DNA from: an uncultured archaeon
Lineage (GTDB): Archaea; Thermoproteota; Nitrososphaeria; JACIWG01
DNA length: 64,000 nt
Assembly (NCBI GenBank): GCA_938034445.1
Contig: CALHLD010000007.1
Location: 17,598-81,597 of the forward strand
Direction: 5' to 3'
Each line of letters begins with the position of its first letter. Position 1 is the first letter of the stretch. The translations under genes were made by a program, and so were the position numbers. The notes beneath the pieces are model-generated. The model did no database searches and was not told where the DNA came from. It saw nothing but the letters and a program-made list of their open reading frames with translations. Shown here piece by piece: positions 39,595-49,783 of the stretch.

Positions 39595-40833
39595 ATGCTC
39601 CAGGAACTTTCTATTCAGAGGTTGAGTCAAAAGCTGGCGTTGAAAGAGGAAAAAATTTTTGAAAGTCTTTCCGGGTACAAGAATTTGAATGAAAAGTTTG
39701 TGCCATATAATCCATTTAATCTTGACCCACAAGAGATTAGGACGGTTATCTCTAATGATTTAAGCTGTGTAAGCGTTTTAGGGAGTATTGCTTATCCTTT
39801 GGAAGATGATTTATGGAATAGGGGGCAGATTGTTTTAGAGGACGGTCCTGACGAAAATATGGGTGAAAAAATTGAGTGGGTTAATAGGGTTTTGGATGGT
39901 GTAGGTGTTGGTGCCACTGATGCGAGTACAGTAAGGCATAATCTTCATCTTAACCTACTATATGCTTACACTCAGGTTGCAGTATTTTTGAGGAGATATG
40001 GTGAATGTTTTGAGGAGGTTGTGGACGATATTAAAGTTGGAGATGAACTATATTTTGAAAGTGATGGACTGAAGCTTTTTGAAGATGAACATTATCAGAT
40101 TTGGGACTGGAATCTAACCTTAAAACTTTTAGAAGAAAGGTTTTCCAACTATACGCCGTTTATACTATTTCTTGACGAATCTCTTTCCATATCTTATGCC
40201 AGAAACTATACTGTTGAAAGGAGAAGGCTTCTTGTTGAATCGCTAAAAAATTATCTTGGAAAACTTTTTGAGCTTAATATAGTTCCAGTAGCGGTATACT
40301 TTAGCCTTGATAGGGGTCTCGTCAACTGTGGTTTGAAGTGCACTTTGTGTAAGAATATTAGATGTTCTAGTTGCCATAAAATGTCGGAGCAAGAAATTTT
40401 GTTTAAAACGTTTTGTGACAAACATTTCCTCTACAATATTCTAACTAAAAATTATTCTAGGACTCCATATTTTAGGCCACTGAATCCTGTTGTCGCTGAA
40501 TCTGTTGAAAGGTTGAACGTTGACCTTATAGCATTTTATGTTAGAGTTGATGAAAGTATATTGAGGGTTGAGTTTCCGAAGATTTTCTTTGATGAAAAAA
40601 GAGAGGTTGTTGACTTGATACATAGGGCTGTTGTCGCCGACTCTATCATTTCCGGAGGCTATCCTTTAACATTGTCTAGGGCTCATGAGCTCGCTGTCCT
40701 TTCTGGAAGAGATAGGAACGTGATTCACGAGATCGTGTATAATAAGGCTCTCGAACTTTGCAAAAAGTATGGACGTAATCTTGAGTTAAAGTTTTCTAGG
40801 AAGAATGAGTTAAAGGTTAGAGGTGTTGTATAA
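39595..40833 (+). CDS. nurA: NurA-domain nuclease
   Basis: VGATDASTVRHNLHLNLLYAY and FILFLDESLSISYAR acidic motifs, C-terminal FDEKREVVDLIHRAVVADSIISGGYPLTLSRAHELAVLSGRDR; first gene of the HerA/Mre11/Rad50 run. Confidence 0.8.
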   Translation: MLQELSIQRLSQKLALKEEKIFESLSGYKNLNEKFVPYNPFNLDPQEIRTVISNDLSCVSVLGSIAYPLEDDLWNRGQIVLEDGPDENMGEKIEWVNRVLDGVGVGATDASTVRHNLHLNLLYAYTQVAVFLRRYGECFEEVVDDIKVGDELYFESDGLKLFEDEHYQIWDWNLTLKLLEERFSNYTPFILFLDESLSISYARNYTVERRRLLVESLKNYLGKLFELNIVPVAVYFSLDRGLVNCGLKCTLCKNIRCSSCHKMSEQEILFKTFCDKHFLYNILTKNYSRTPYFRPLNPVVAESVERLNVDLIAFYVRVDESILRVEFPKIFFDEKREVVDLIHRAVVADSIISGGYPLTLSRAHELAVLSGRDRNVIHEIVYNKALELCKKYGRNLELKFSRKNELKVRGVV

Positions 40834-41438
40834 TGTGTGCGCTTAAGGGAAACTACTTTCTAATAGAAAATTCTATAGGAGAAGTTATTTCTTCAACATA
40901 TCAGAGGCTGGAGTTTGAGCTTTATAGGAATTCTATAACCCAGTCTGTTGAAAGGGGGACTTTTATCGTTGTTAATAGTGTTGGAAGCCTGTTGGTTGGG
41001 GTTGTTACAAGCACAAAGCTTGTGGTTGTTGGAACTGGTTCCACTAGGCCTTCTAGGCTTAAGATTGGACCGGAAGAAATTGATAGGACATTACCTGAAT
41101 TAAAGGATAGAGTATATAACTCGTATGAGGCTGTGATTGTTGGAGAATTTTTTGAAGGAAAATTTGTTCATGCCTCGAATTTGCATCATGCGATAGTTCA
41201 TGCACAAGTTTACGAAATGCACCCTGACGATGTTAAAGACTTTCTTAAGATTCCATGCGACTACCTGCACCTAATTTATAATGAGGATGGTGTTGAAGCT
41301 GTTTTAAGCCATCTAATGAAAGTTAAAACTCTATTGGATGAAAATGAGTTTTTTGATTTCTTGAAGGGTGCGGTGAAAATGCTCCATGTTAGAGGTGATG
41401 ATGAGCTTATACGTTTGGTGGCGAGCGTCATTGAGTAG
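40833..41438 (+). CDS. Small protein with HAS-barrel-like N-terminus
   Basis: IGEVISSTYQRLEFELYRNSITQSVERGTFIVVNSVGSLLVGVVTSTKLVVVG resembles the HerA N-terminal barrel; lies between nurA and herA. Confidence 0.6.
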   Translation: MCALKGNYFLIENSIGEVISSTYQRLEFELYRNSITQSVERGTFIVVNSVGSLLVGVVTSTKLVVVGTGSTRPSRLKIGPEEIDRTLPELKDRVYNSYEAVIVGEFFEGKFVHASNLHHAIVHAQVYEMHPDDVKDFLKIPCDYLHLIYNEDGVEAVLSHLMKVKTLLDENEFFDFLKGAVKMLHVRGDDELIRLVASVIE

Positions 41439-43071
41439 GGGAAATGATATTATTGGTTTTGTTGTTGGAGGCTCATATTCTAGGGGTATTTTGGTTCAAC
41501 TGCAGAATATAGTGCACGAGGAAGTTGAGGTTGGCTACGGTCTGGTTGCTGAAAGCGAAAGAGGAAAGTATCTTATGATAGTTAATGATGTTATAGCAGA
41601 CTCACCTGACACGGCTGTATCGGTAAACATGTCGAGAAAACCATTGTTTACAAAGCGTCTACTTTCGGATATACTTTTAACATCCAAGCTCAACTGTGTA
41701 CCAGTAGCATGTGCTTTAAACGGTAGGATCGATGAGTCTCTAACAGTCCCAGACTATCTTTCAAAGTGTAGGCTTTTGACTGAAGATACTGCAGAAACAT
41801 TTTATGGCAAAATAGATTGGCAAAAAAGTTATCCTTTGGGCACCGTTAAACCCTCAGAGTATAATATACCATTAGATGTTAGTGTTATGGTCCAAAATTC
41901 CTTTGGAATATTTGGAAAGTCTGGCACTGGAAAGAGTGTTCTAGGAAACCTGTTGGCGGCATACATACTCTTATACTCAAAAAATTCTATATTAAATGGT
42001 GACGATATACCTACAACACAACTTATATTTGATATGCATTCTGAGTATGGGCTAAAGTTGAAGACACCTACGCAAGCGGTTCTGGCACCAGGCGTAGCCC
42101 AATGTTTTCCAGAAGAGTTCAAAGTCTATTGTGTTGACCACGAACTTGTTGAAGAAATTGAGAAAGAGTTTAAGAGGGGCACTTTAGCCAGAGAATTTAA
42201 GATAAGAAAGGACAAGATTGAAGTTGAGGACATTATAGCTTTAAGTGAGCTGCTGAAAATGTCTGGTGTTGGAGCATTAAACCTTCAATCGCTCAAGGAT
42301 AGGCTTGATGAAATTGGTGGAAACTGGTTTGATGCCATAATAAACTTTAACAATTACACGAACCAGGAGCTTAAAGATAGGGGTTTTGATGTACAGACTA
42401 TAACAAGTTTAAGGGCTCTCTCACGTAGGCTTTCAACATTCAAAAACCTGCCACAGTTCTCAGAAACAGAGGATACATGTCAAGAGCTTTTGCATGATCT
42501 AGAAAATGGAAAGAATGTTGTAGTATCGTTCGGAAAATATGGTGACCTAGAAGCGCTTTACATGTTTATTGTAAACTATATTTCGAGAAGGTTAAGAGAA
42601 GCTTATGTTGGAAAAAGTGTGGGTGAGGGTGTAAAGAATAGGATTGTAATATTTGTTGAGGAAGCGCATAAGTTTTTAAATCCAGGTGTAAGGGAAAGCA
42701 GTCCACTTGGATTGATAGCTAGAGAATTGAGGAAGAGGGGGATTGTGTTGGGCATAATAGACCAAACACCCTCCCAAATTGACGAAAACGTTTTTGGAAT
42801 GATCTGGAACTTTTTTGTAGGAGCCACAAGCATAGAAAGAGATGTTGATGTAGTGACATCAAGCCTGAAACTTACACAACTTTTTAAACCTCTTGTCAGT
42901 GCTTTAAGAAGGCAAGAGTTTCTAGTATACGGTAGTGCATTAAAGTATCCTGCTGTTATAAAGGTGGTCGACTACCATAGTATTGTTGAAAAGATAAGGG
43001 AAGAGTATGAGCGCAAATTTAAAGTTAATGTAAGCGACGAGTATGTGAAGAGGTTTTTGGAGGAAGATTAG
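41431..43071 (+). CDS. herA: HerA-type helicase/ATPase
   Basis: SFGIFGKSGTGKSVLGNLLAAY (Walker A), IVIFVEEAHKFLNP (Walker B), LGIIDQTPSQIDENVFGMI; TTG at 41431 preferred over ATG 41386. Confidence 0.9.
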   Translation: MSRGNDIIGFVVGGSYSRGILVQLQNIVHEEVEVGYGLVAESERGKYLMIVNDVIADSPDTAVSVNMSRKPLFTKRLLSDILLTSKLNCVPVACALNGRIDESLTVPDYLSKCRLLTEDTAETFYGKIDWQKSYPLGTVKPSEYNIPLDVSVMVQNSFGIFGKSGTGKSVLGNLLAAYILLYSKNSILNGDDIPTTQLIFDMHSEYGLKLKTPTQAVLAPGVAQCFPEEFKVYCVDHELVEEIEKEFKRGTLAREFKIRKDKIEVEDIIALSELLKMSGVGALNLQSLKDRLDEIGGNWFDAIINFNNYTNQELKDRGFDVQTITSLRALSRRLSTFKNLPQFSETEDTCQELLHDLENGKNVVVSFGKYGDLEALYMFIVNYISRRLREAYVGKSVGEGVKNRIVIFVEEAHKFLNPGVRESSPLGLIARELRKRGIVLGIIDQTPSQIDENVFGMIWNFFVGATSIERDVDVVTSSLKLTQLFKPLVSALRRQEFLVYGSALKYPAVIKVVDYHSIVEKIREEYERKFKVNVSDEYVKRFLEED

Positions 43072-43072
43072 A

Positions 43073-44368
43073 TTGGTTAAAATATTGCATACAGCCGACC
43101 TCCATATTGGTGAAGACATCTTTTCACAGTATAGTACAAAAGCTGCCTCAGAAAGGTTCAATGATATCATATCTTCTCTTGATCAGATAAAAAATATTGC
43201 TTTAGAAAATGATGTTGACGCTGTTGTTATTGCAGGCGACGTATTTAATAGGATAATTCCTTCAGGAAATTCATCATATCATTTTTCCAGGTTCCTAAAA
43301 CAGCTTCTAGAAAATAGAATACATACTATTGTTGTTAGAGGTAACCACGATAGGCCATATACTGAAGGCACATCGGAGCTTCTGAAAACATATAATATAC
43401 TTTTGTCAACAAAACAGGAGGAATACTTCCATTATCTGAGTAAGATAGAAAATGTTGTTATAGAAGCTAAAGACGGTAAAAGGATTTCTTTTACAGCATT
43501 ACCATATTATCCGAGCGAGCTAGAGTTTAAGGATGTTGAAAGTGTGGAGGAAGCTTTTCAAAAATCTAGGGTCGAAAATAGGCAGGAGTTTATGAGAAAG
43601 TTGAAGGAAGAAAGCTTAAGAAAAGTTAATGAGCTAAAAAATAGTGCGGCTGCAGACTATCATGTTCTAGTAGCGCATGTTCCAATCTTGGGCGCTATAC
43701 CTGGCTCAGAAAGAATATTTTATGGCTCAAAATATGAAATAGTTTATGAAGTTAACGAAATATGTAGGCTGCCATTTGATTACATAGCCTTAGGCCACTT
43801 TCATGTAATGCAACAGATAGGGTTGGAAAAGTGCTGGTATAGTGGATCAATATTTAGACTAACATTTGATGAATCCTCATACCTGGATGGTAGAGAAGTT
43901 AGCAGAAGCAATAAGGGTATAATATTTGTTTCCGAAGATAATGGAAGGCTTGTCCCAAAGCCAATATATATTAAAACAAGGGACCTCTGTGTCGTACACT
44001 TGAATTATTCGAACCCAAAAATTACGCCATTACCACAAAATGTTGGAGAAATAGTTGAATATATAGCTGCAAGGTGTCCAATAAAGGAAAAGAGTTTACC
44101 ACCATGTGTGAAGGTTTTCGTAAAAATTTTGGATACTCAGAGAAAAATGTTAAATGAGTACAAGATAAGAGAGTTGCTTTTAGAAAAAGGCTACCTTGAC
44201 ATAAAATTCGAGATAGTTACGGAGCAGACTGAGCAGGTGAGCTTAAAGACTGCAAACATGCCTGTTGAGGAGGCGTTAAAAAGGTACATCGAAAGTCTTC
44301 AAATAGATCCTCAACTAAAAAAGCAGGTTCTTGAAGAATCCTTGAAAATATTGAAGGAGGTTATGTGA
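43073..44368 (+). CDS. mre11: DNA repair exonuclease Mre11
   Basis: ILHTADLHIGED, VVIAGDVFNR, VVRGNHDRPY, VAHVPI, LGHFHV metallophosphoesterase motifs. Confidence 0.95.
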   Translation: MVKILHTADLHIGEDIFSQYSTKAASERFNDIISSLDQIKNIALENDVDAVVIAGDVFNRIIPSGNSSYHFSRFLKQLLENRIHTIVVRGNHDRPYTEGTSELLKTYNILLSTKQEEYFHYLSKIENVVIEAKDGKRISFTALPYYPSELEFKDVESVEEAFQKSRVENRQEFMRKLKEESLRKVNELKNSAAADYHVLVAHVPILGAIPGSERIFYGSKYEIVYEVNEICRLPFDYIALGHFHVMQQIGLEKCWYSGSIFRLTFDESSYLDGREVSRSNKGIIFVSEDNGRLVPKPIYIKTRDLCVVHLNYSNPKITPLPQNVGEIVEYIAARCPIKEKSLPPCVKVFVKILDTQRKMLNEYKIRELLLEKGYLDIKFEIVTEQTEQVSLKTANMPVEEALKRYIESLQIDPQLKKQVLEESLKILKEVM

Positions 44369-46707
44369 AAATGAAGATTTCTAAGATCTTTGCAGAAAAC
44401 TTGAAGACTTTCCCAAAGCTTGAACTATATCTAGAAGACTATGATCTAACTTTAATAACAGGCCCAAATGGGGCTGGGAAGACAACAGCATTTGTCGCAA
44501 TACCCGTAATAGCATTCTATAACGAGTTTAATGGAAGAAGCCTTAAAGACTATTCTTTAGAAAATAGGGTTGCAAAGATCGGTATAGAGTTTGAGCATGA
44601 GGGGAAAAAATACATTATCTTGAGACAATATTCAGATGGAAGTACACAATCAATATTCACTGATGTAGTAGAAAGGAAAAAAATTTCGAAGGCAAGAGAA
44701 ATTCAGCATGAAATAGAAAGACTTTTTGGAATGGATGCGAAAACTTTTTTGAACACAATAGTTGTAGCGCAGGGGGAGGTTGAAACATTAAGCGAAAGGA
44801 GTCCTAGGGAGAGGAGAGAACTTTTCCTAAAATTTCTTGGAATAGACTTCAAGAAAGCATATGAGAAGGCAAGTGATGAGATAAAGAATCTAGAAAATAG
44901 GATACAGCAAATAGGCATAGAAAAAATTAGTCTTGAAAAGGACGTTAAAGAAAAGCCTAATATCGAAAAAAGGATTCCAGAAATGGAAGAAGAAATCAAA
45001 AAATTGGATCTAACCTTAAAAGATAAGGAGAAAGAAAAAGGTAGCCTTTTAATAGAAAAAGAGAATCTGCAAAACACATTAAACAGCATACAGGAATCGT
45101 TGGCGAAACTCCAACTGTTAAGGGAACAGAAGGAGAGGCTGGATAAAGAAATAAGAGAGTTCGAAAAGAAGGCTGGAGGATTAAAAAAGATGGATATAGT
45201 GAATCAAATAGAAAATATCAATCTCAAACTACAGAAAATAGGTACGATGTTAACCCTTCTAGAAAAAAGGAACACGATTGAAGCATACACAAAAAGTTTA
45301 ATGGAAATGGTTAAAATACTTGACGAATACAGAAGGCCTGAAGAGATAAAAAGGGAGGAGAATCTTCTAAAGGCGAAGATCAATGAAATAGAGGCGGAAA
45401 TTGAAGAATGCAAAAAACTTAGGATGGAGATAGAGACAAAAAATAGTGCCTCAAAACTTTACATAAAAGATTTACAAGAGAATATAAAATGTCCATTATG
45501 TAAGACAGAATTAAGTGAAGAAAGGAGAATATTGTTGATAGAGGAAATTGAGCATGAAATTAAAGAATATCCTGAAACTATTGAAAAAATCAATTCAAGG
45601 GTAACTGAATTGTCAAATGAGGTAGAATCGTTAAAGAAGAAGATTAATGAGATAATGAGGGAATATGGTCGTTCTTCTGAAGCTTATAAAAAGTTTGAAG
45701 CACTTATAAAAGAAGTTCCGCAGGAGCTTGTTGGTGATCCGAAGGAAGGTTTAAACAAACTTAAGACAGAACTGGATGGGATAAGAGGACTGCTTGAAAA
45801 GAATGCTACAGAAATTGAAGTAGATTTGGCGGCCATAAATGTACAGAAACTTATCCAATTTCAGAATAGGGCAAACAAAGATATTGAGGAATTGAATAAA
45901 GCATTATCCTTATACGAAAAATATGAAGAAAACATTTCAACATTAGAAAGCATAGAAGACCAAATAAAAACTCTTTTGCCACTAGAAAGCGAGAAAAGGT
46001 ATGTAGAAAGCAAAATTCGTCAAATAGAACTTTTAGTGGAACAGAAAGAGCTGGAGATCAGAAATCTTTATAAAAGTAGAGGAAATCTTGAGTCAGAAGT
46101 TGGAATACTAAGGACGAGATTAAGGGAGCTGGAAGATAAGGAAAGGCTGCTAAAGAGGAAGCAGGAGGAGGAAAATGAGCTTTTAAAGAGGAAGGAAATA
46201 TTTACGATAATTAAGGAACAGGTCTTTAAAGATAACGCTTTCCCCACCGTATTCTTGGAAGAGTTTGTAAAACATGTTCAAATGAACCTTTCAGACTTTA
46301 TTTCAAGGTTCAAGGGTGGAAGGTATGAGATAGACATTAGTCTAACAAATGAAGGTGATGTTGAAGTTAGGGCAAGGGATAGGTCAAAACTTGATAATAT
46401 GTTCAGGTCAATAAAGGATTTTTCTCAAGGTGAGAGGACAATTTTAGGGTTTGCGATAAGGCTTGCGACGATGAAAGCAATATCATCGTACAAGGGGAAA
46501 AGTATGCCGAACATATTGATTGTTGATGAAGGTTTCGGTCCACTAGATTTAGAGAACATGAAAGCTTTGGTGGACGGGATAAAGGAGCTTAAGAGCGTGT
46601 TCGAACAAATATTTATAATCACACATATAGAGCAGGTTAAGGAAGAATTTGAACAGAGGCTGGTTGTTGAAGAAACACCTAAAGGTAGTATTGTTAAAAA
46701 AATTTGA
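44365..46707 (+). CDS. rad50: DNA repair ATPase Rad50
   Basis: LITGPNGAGKTTAF (Walker A), long coiled coil with Zn hook (KCPLCKTEL), FSQGERTILGFAIRLA signature, ILIVDEGFGPLD (Walker B). Confidence 0.97.
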   Translation: MKMKISKIFAENLKTFPKLELYLEDYDLTLITGPNGAGKTTAFVAIPVIAFYNEFNGRSLKDYSLENRVAKIGIEFEHEGKKYIILRQYSDGSTQSIFTDVVERKKISKAREIQHEIERLFGMDAKTFLNTIVVAQGEVETLSERSPRERRELFLKFLGIDFKKAYEKASDEIKNLENRIQQIGIEKISLEKDVKEKPNIEKRIPEMEEEIKKLDLTLKDKEKEKGSLLIEKENLQNTLNSIQESLAKLQLLREQKERLDKEIREFEKKAGGLKKMDIVNQIENINLKLQKIGTMLTLLEKRNTIEAYTKSLMEMVKILDEYRRPEEIKREENLLKAKINEIEAEIEECKKLRMEIETKNSASKLYIKDLQENIKCPLCKTELSEERRILLIEEIEHEIKEYPETIEKINSRVTELSNEVESLKKKINEIMREYGRSSEAYKKFEALIKEVPQELVGDPKEGLNKLKTELDGIRGLLEKNATEIEVDLAAINVQKLIQFQNRANKDIEELNKALSLYEKYEENISTLESIEDQIKTLLPLESEKRYVESKIRQIELLVEQKELEIRNLYKSRGNLESEVGILRTRLRELEDKERLLKRKQEEENELLKRKEIFTIIKEQVFKDNAFPTVFLEEFVKHVQMNLSDFISRFKGGRYEIDISLTNEGDVEVRARDRSKLDNMFRSIKDFSQGERTILGFAIRLATMKAISSYKGKSMPNILIVDEGFGPLDLENMKALVDGIKELKSVFEQIFIITHIEQVKEEFEQRLVVEETPKGSIVKKI

Positions 46708-46852
46708 ACCTCTTAAATAAAACCTGGACACTCCACTAGAATAAAGGGTGTAAAGTAGTTTACTTACATTATTTGTTCAATGTTTGAATTTTCTAGTATG
46801 GCTGTTTTGACCACATAAACTATAAATAGTACGTATACGGTTTACATTTACG

Positions 46853-47065
46853 GTGAAAAGCTTGCCTGTTAAGACGACTATAATATTGAAAGATGAAATT
46901 TACGAGTACTTGGTTAAAAAGTTTGGTAGACGAAAAATATCAGAAGCTATTAACCAGTTATTGATGAAAAATCTTTTCAAGCCTGTTGAAAGTATGTTTG
47001 GAGTTGACCCTTGGATTACAACAGAAGGACTTAGAGATGAGGATGAAGCCCATGAGGCTTCTTGA
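46853..47065 (+). CDS. vapB: VapB-type antitoxin
   Basis: VKTTIILKDEIYEYLVKKFGRRKISEAINQLL RHH-like; overlaps downstream PIN gene by 14 nt. Confidence 0.8.
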   Translation: MKSLPVKTTIILKDEIYEYLVKKFGRRKISEAINQLLMKNLFKPVESMFGVDPWITTEGLRDEDEAHEAS

Positions 47066-47414
47066 TTCCTTCGCGTGGATTGAATACTTTATGGGTTCGG
47101 AAAAGGGTGCCAAGGTTAGAAATTATGTTGATGGATCAGAACCTTTGTATACTCCTTCTATTTGTCTCACTGAGATTAGGTCAAGATATTTAAGGGATGG
47201 AAGAGATCCGACGGCTAGAATAAAATTTGTTGTTGAAAGAAGTTTCATAATACCTTTAGATGAGGGAATAGCACTTTTGGCGGCAGACATAAAACATGAA
47301 TTCAAGCTTCATACTGTGGATGCAATAATTTATGCTACTGCTAAGAACAAGAACCTATTATTGGTTACCGGCGACTTGCACTTCAAAAATCTTCCGAATG
47401 TCGAGATACTTTAA
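47052..47414 (+). CDS. vapC: VapC-type PIN-domain toxin
   Basis: MRLLDSFAWIEYFMGS, TPSICLTEI, HTVDAIIYATAKNKNLLLVTGDLHFKNL PIN acidic residues. Start 47052 rather than 46986. Confidence 0.93.
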   Translation: MRLLDSFAWIEYFMGSEKGAKVRNYVDGSEPLYTPSICLTEIRSRYLRDGRDPTARIKFVVERSFIIPLDEGIALLAADIKHEFKLHTVDAIIYATAKNKNLLLVTGDLHFKNLPNVEIL

Positions 47415-47415
47415 C

Positions 47416-48780
47416 TTATATTTCTACTACTGTTGAAGGATTAAGTATATTGTTTGGGTCAAACAGTCTCTTTATTCCCTTCATAATTTCTAGGCTTCTC
47501 GGATGCACGAGTTTTGAAAGCTCTTTAACCCTTATTTTTCCTATACCATGCTCTCCAGTGATGACTCCGCCAAGCTTTACTGCGGCTTCATATATTTCAT
47601 TTTTTATCTGCTCATATTTTTCAGCATCCTTTTTCATGACATGTGAGTGTACGTTTCCGTCTGCTGCGTGCCCGTATACTGGTATGTAAGCATTATATTT
47701 TTCAGCTATCTTGTCTATTTCGTCTGCCAGTTTACCTATGTATGATGGGGGGACTGTTGTATCAAAGATATCCATGTAATCTTTTTTGAGTGCTGTAAAT
47801 ATGTTGCTTCTAATCTTTAAAATCGCTTCCTGCTCGTCTCGTCTTTCTGCAATTACTGGTTCAAGCCCCCCATTTTCCATACATATTTGCGAAATCTTCT
47901 CCGCCTCAGAATATACTGTCCCCTCTTCACCAGACAATATTGCTAAGAGGAAGACGTTTCCTTCAACATTCCATTTTTCTCCCAAATGTTCAGCGGATAT
48001 CCTCATGACCTCGCTTTCAACATACTCTAGTGCGAGTGGAATTATTCCAGCATACAATATCTTTGGAACTGTATTTAATGCATCATGTCTTGTATTAAAT
48101 GGTAAAAGAAGTGTTAGAGTATATGGTGCCCTTGGAGTAAGTTTTATAACCGCTTTTGTAACAATTCCCAAAGTTCCCTCGCTGCCTATGATTAGGTTTA
48201 GGAGGCTGTAGCCCATATTATCTTTTAAAAGTTTTCCTCCAAAGTTTACAATTTCACCGGTGGGAAGCACCACCTCTAACCCTTTAACAAAGTTTCTCAT
48301 GATACCATGTTTAACGGCTCTAGCTCCACCAGCATTGCATACAATGAGCCCACCTATCTGCGCTCCCTCGTCACCAGGATGTGGTGGAAATGAGAGTCCA
48401 GCTTCTTCGGCTGCTTTGAGTAGTTTGCCCAATGTTGCTCCAGCACCTACTGTCGCCATCAAATTTTCTTTATCAACTTCAATTGAATCAAGTTTCTCTA
48501 ATGAAACTATTATACCGTCTCTTGTTGGTATCGCTCCTCCAACAAGCCCTGTTCCACCACCTCTAGGGTAGACTGGAATCTTTTTCTCGTTTGCAAGTTT
48601 CAAGATTTCTGAAATCTGTTCGCTTGTGCTCGGTCTAACTAGTATACAGTTTGATGCAGGCTTTGGTCTTACGGGCAGACATGTTTCGTCAAAAAGGTAG
48701 CTTTCCATAAGCTCTCTCCTGTCAATGACCGCATCCTTTCCAACTATATCGGCTAGATTTCTAACAATTTCCTCCATCAA
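47416..48780 (-). CDS. FAD-binding oxidoreductase (GlcD / D-lactate dehydrogenase type)
   Basis: PVYPRGGGTGLVGGAIP, PPHPGDEGAQIGGLIVCNAGGARAVKHG, GSEGTLGIVTKAVIKL, YGHAADGNVHSH, GEHGIGKIRV. Confidence 0.95.
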   Translation of the reverse strand: MMEEIVRNLADIVGKDAVIDRRELMESYLFDETCLPVRPKPASNCILVRPSTSEQISEILKLANEKKIPVYPRGGGTGLVGGAIPTRDGIIVSLEKLDSIEVDKENLMATVGAGATLGKLLKAAEEAGLSFPPHPGDEGAQIGGLIVCNAGGARAVKHGIMRNFVKGLEVVLPTGEIVNFGGKLLKDNMGYSLLNLIIGSEGTLGIVTKAVIKLTPRAPYTLTLLLPFNTRHDALNTVPKILYAGIIPLALEYVESEVMRISAEHLGEKWNVEGNVFLLAILSGEEGTVYSEAEKISQICMENGGLEPVIAERRDEQEAILKIRSNIFTALKKDYMDIFDTTVPPSYIGKLADEIDKIAEKYNAYIPVYGHAADGNVHSHVMKKDAEKYEQIKNEIYEAAVKLGGVITGEHGIGKIRVKELSKLVHPRSLEIMKGIKRLFDPNNILNPSTVVEI

Positions 48781-49781
48781 CCTTTGTTCACCTTTCTAGC
48801 CTTTATCTCTTTTATCATAAGTGGTATAATTTGGTATAGGTCTCCAACTATACCGTAGTCGGCAACCTTAAATATTGGTGCTGAAGGATCAACATTTACT
48901 GCAATAATTGTCTCAGAATCTTTCATTCCAGCAAGATGTTGGGGTGATCCAGAAATTCCGCATGCTATATAAAGCTTAGGTTTAACTGTATTTCCACTAA
49001 ATCCAACCTGATGCTCTTTACTAATCCATCCCTCATCAACCGGTGTCCTGCTAGAACCTACAACTCCACCCAGTAGGTCAGCAAGCTCCTTTAGAAGATT
49101 AAATCCTTCTGGTGACCCTAAGCCTCTTCCTCCAGAAACGATAACTTCAGCATCGGCAATGTTTAGTTTTCTCGCCTCATATTTTCCAACAATTTTCACG
49201 TTCCTTTCTTTTGGCTCTTCAGCATCCTTAAATACGATTAAACCTTTTCTCTCTAAATCCATTCTTCCAGCGCTCATTACCTTATACCTTACTGTTGTCA
49301 TCACAGGCTTAGTTTTAGTCTTAATGTGGGCAAGAATGTTTCCAGTAAACGCTGGCCTAATCTGTATAAGCTCACCTTTCTCATCAACTTCTAAATCAAT
49401 GCAGTCCGCAGTCAATCCTGTTTTAAGTGTTGCCGCAACTCTAGGAGCTAAAGATCTTCCAAAATGTGTCGCACCAATCAATATTATGTCAGGCTTCTCT
49501 TCCTCAACCAATTTAACAAGATTATGCTTAAAGTTAATAACGTTTGGTTCAGCAAAAAGTTGGCTATCGTAAAGGAAGACTCTGTCAGCACCATAGTATA
49601 TGAGGTTCATGCAAGAATCTCTACTTACTCGGCTTCCCATAACGATTGCACACAGTTCTCCACCTAATCTTTCAGCAATCTCTTTACCCTTACCTAAAAG
49701 TTCAAATGAAATTGGATGGAATTTTTCTCCTCTATACTCCGTTAAAACAAAAATCTTGTTCTTATAAGATAATTTATCCAT
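48777..49781 (-). CDS. etfA: Electron transfer flavoprotein alpha subunit
   Basis: PDIILIGATHFGRSLAPRVAATLKTGLTADCIDLE, VVGSSRTPVDEGWISKEHQVGFSGNTVKPKLYIACGISGSPQHLAGM. Confidence 0.96.
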   Translation of the reverse strand: MDKLSYKNKIFVLTEYRGEKFHPISFELLGKGKEIAERLGGELCAIVMGSRVSRDSCMNLIYYGADRVFLYDSQLFAEPNVINFKHNLVKLVEEEKPDIILIGATHFGRSLAPRVAATLKTGLTADCIDLEVDEKGELIQIRPAFTGNILAHIKTKTKPVMTTVRYKVMSAGRMDLERKGLIVFKDAEEPKERNVKIVGKYEARKLNIADAEVIVSGGRGLGSPEGFNLLKELADLLGGVVGSSRTPVDEGWISKEHQVGFSGNTVKPKLYIACGISGSPQHLAGMKDSETIIAVNVDPSAPIFKVADYGIVGDLYQIIPLMIKEIKARKVNKG

Positions 49782-49783
49782 GA

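Noticed and set aside
46986-47414. Longer start for VapC
   Set aside because: The 22 upstream residues overlap vapB in another frame and lack PIN similarity; ATG 47052 gives the canonical MxLLDSFAW start.
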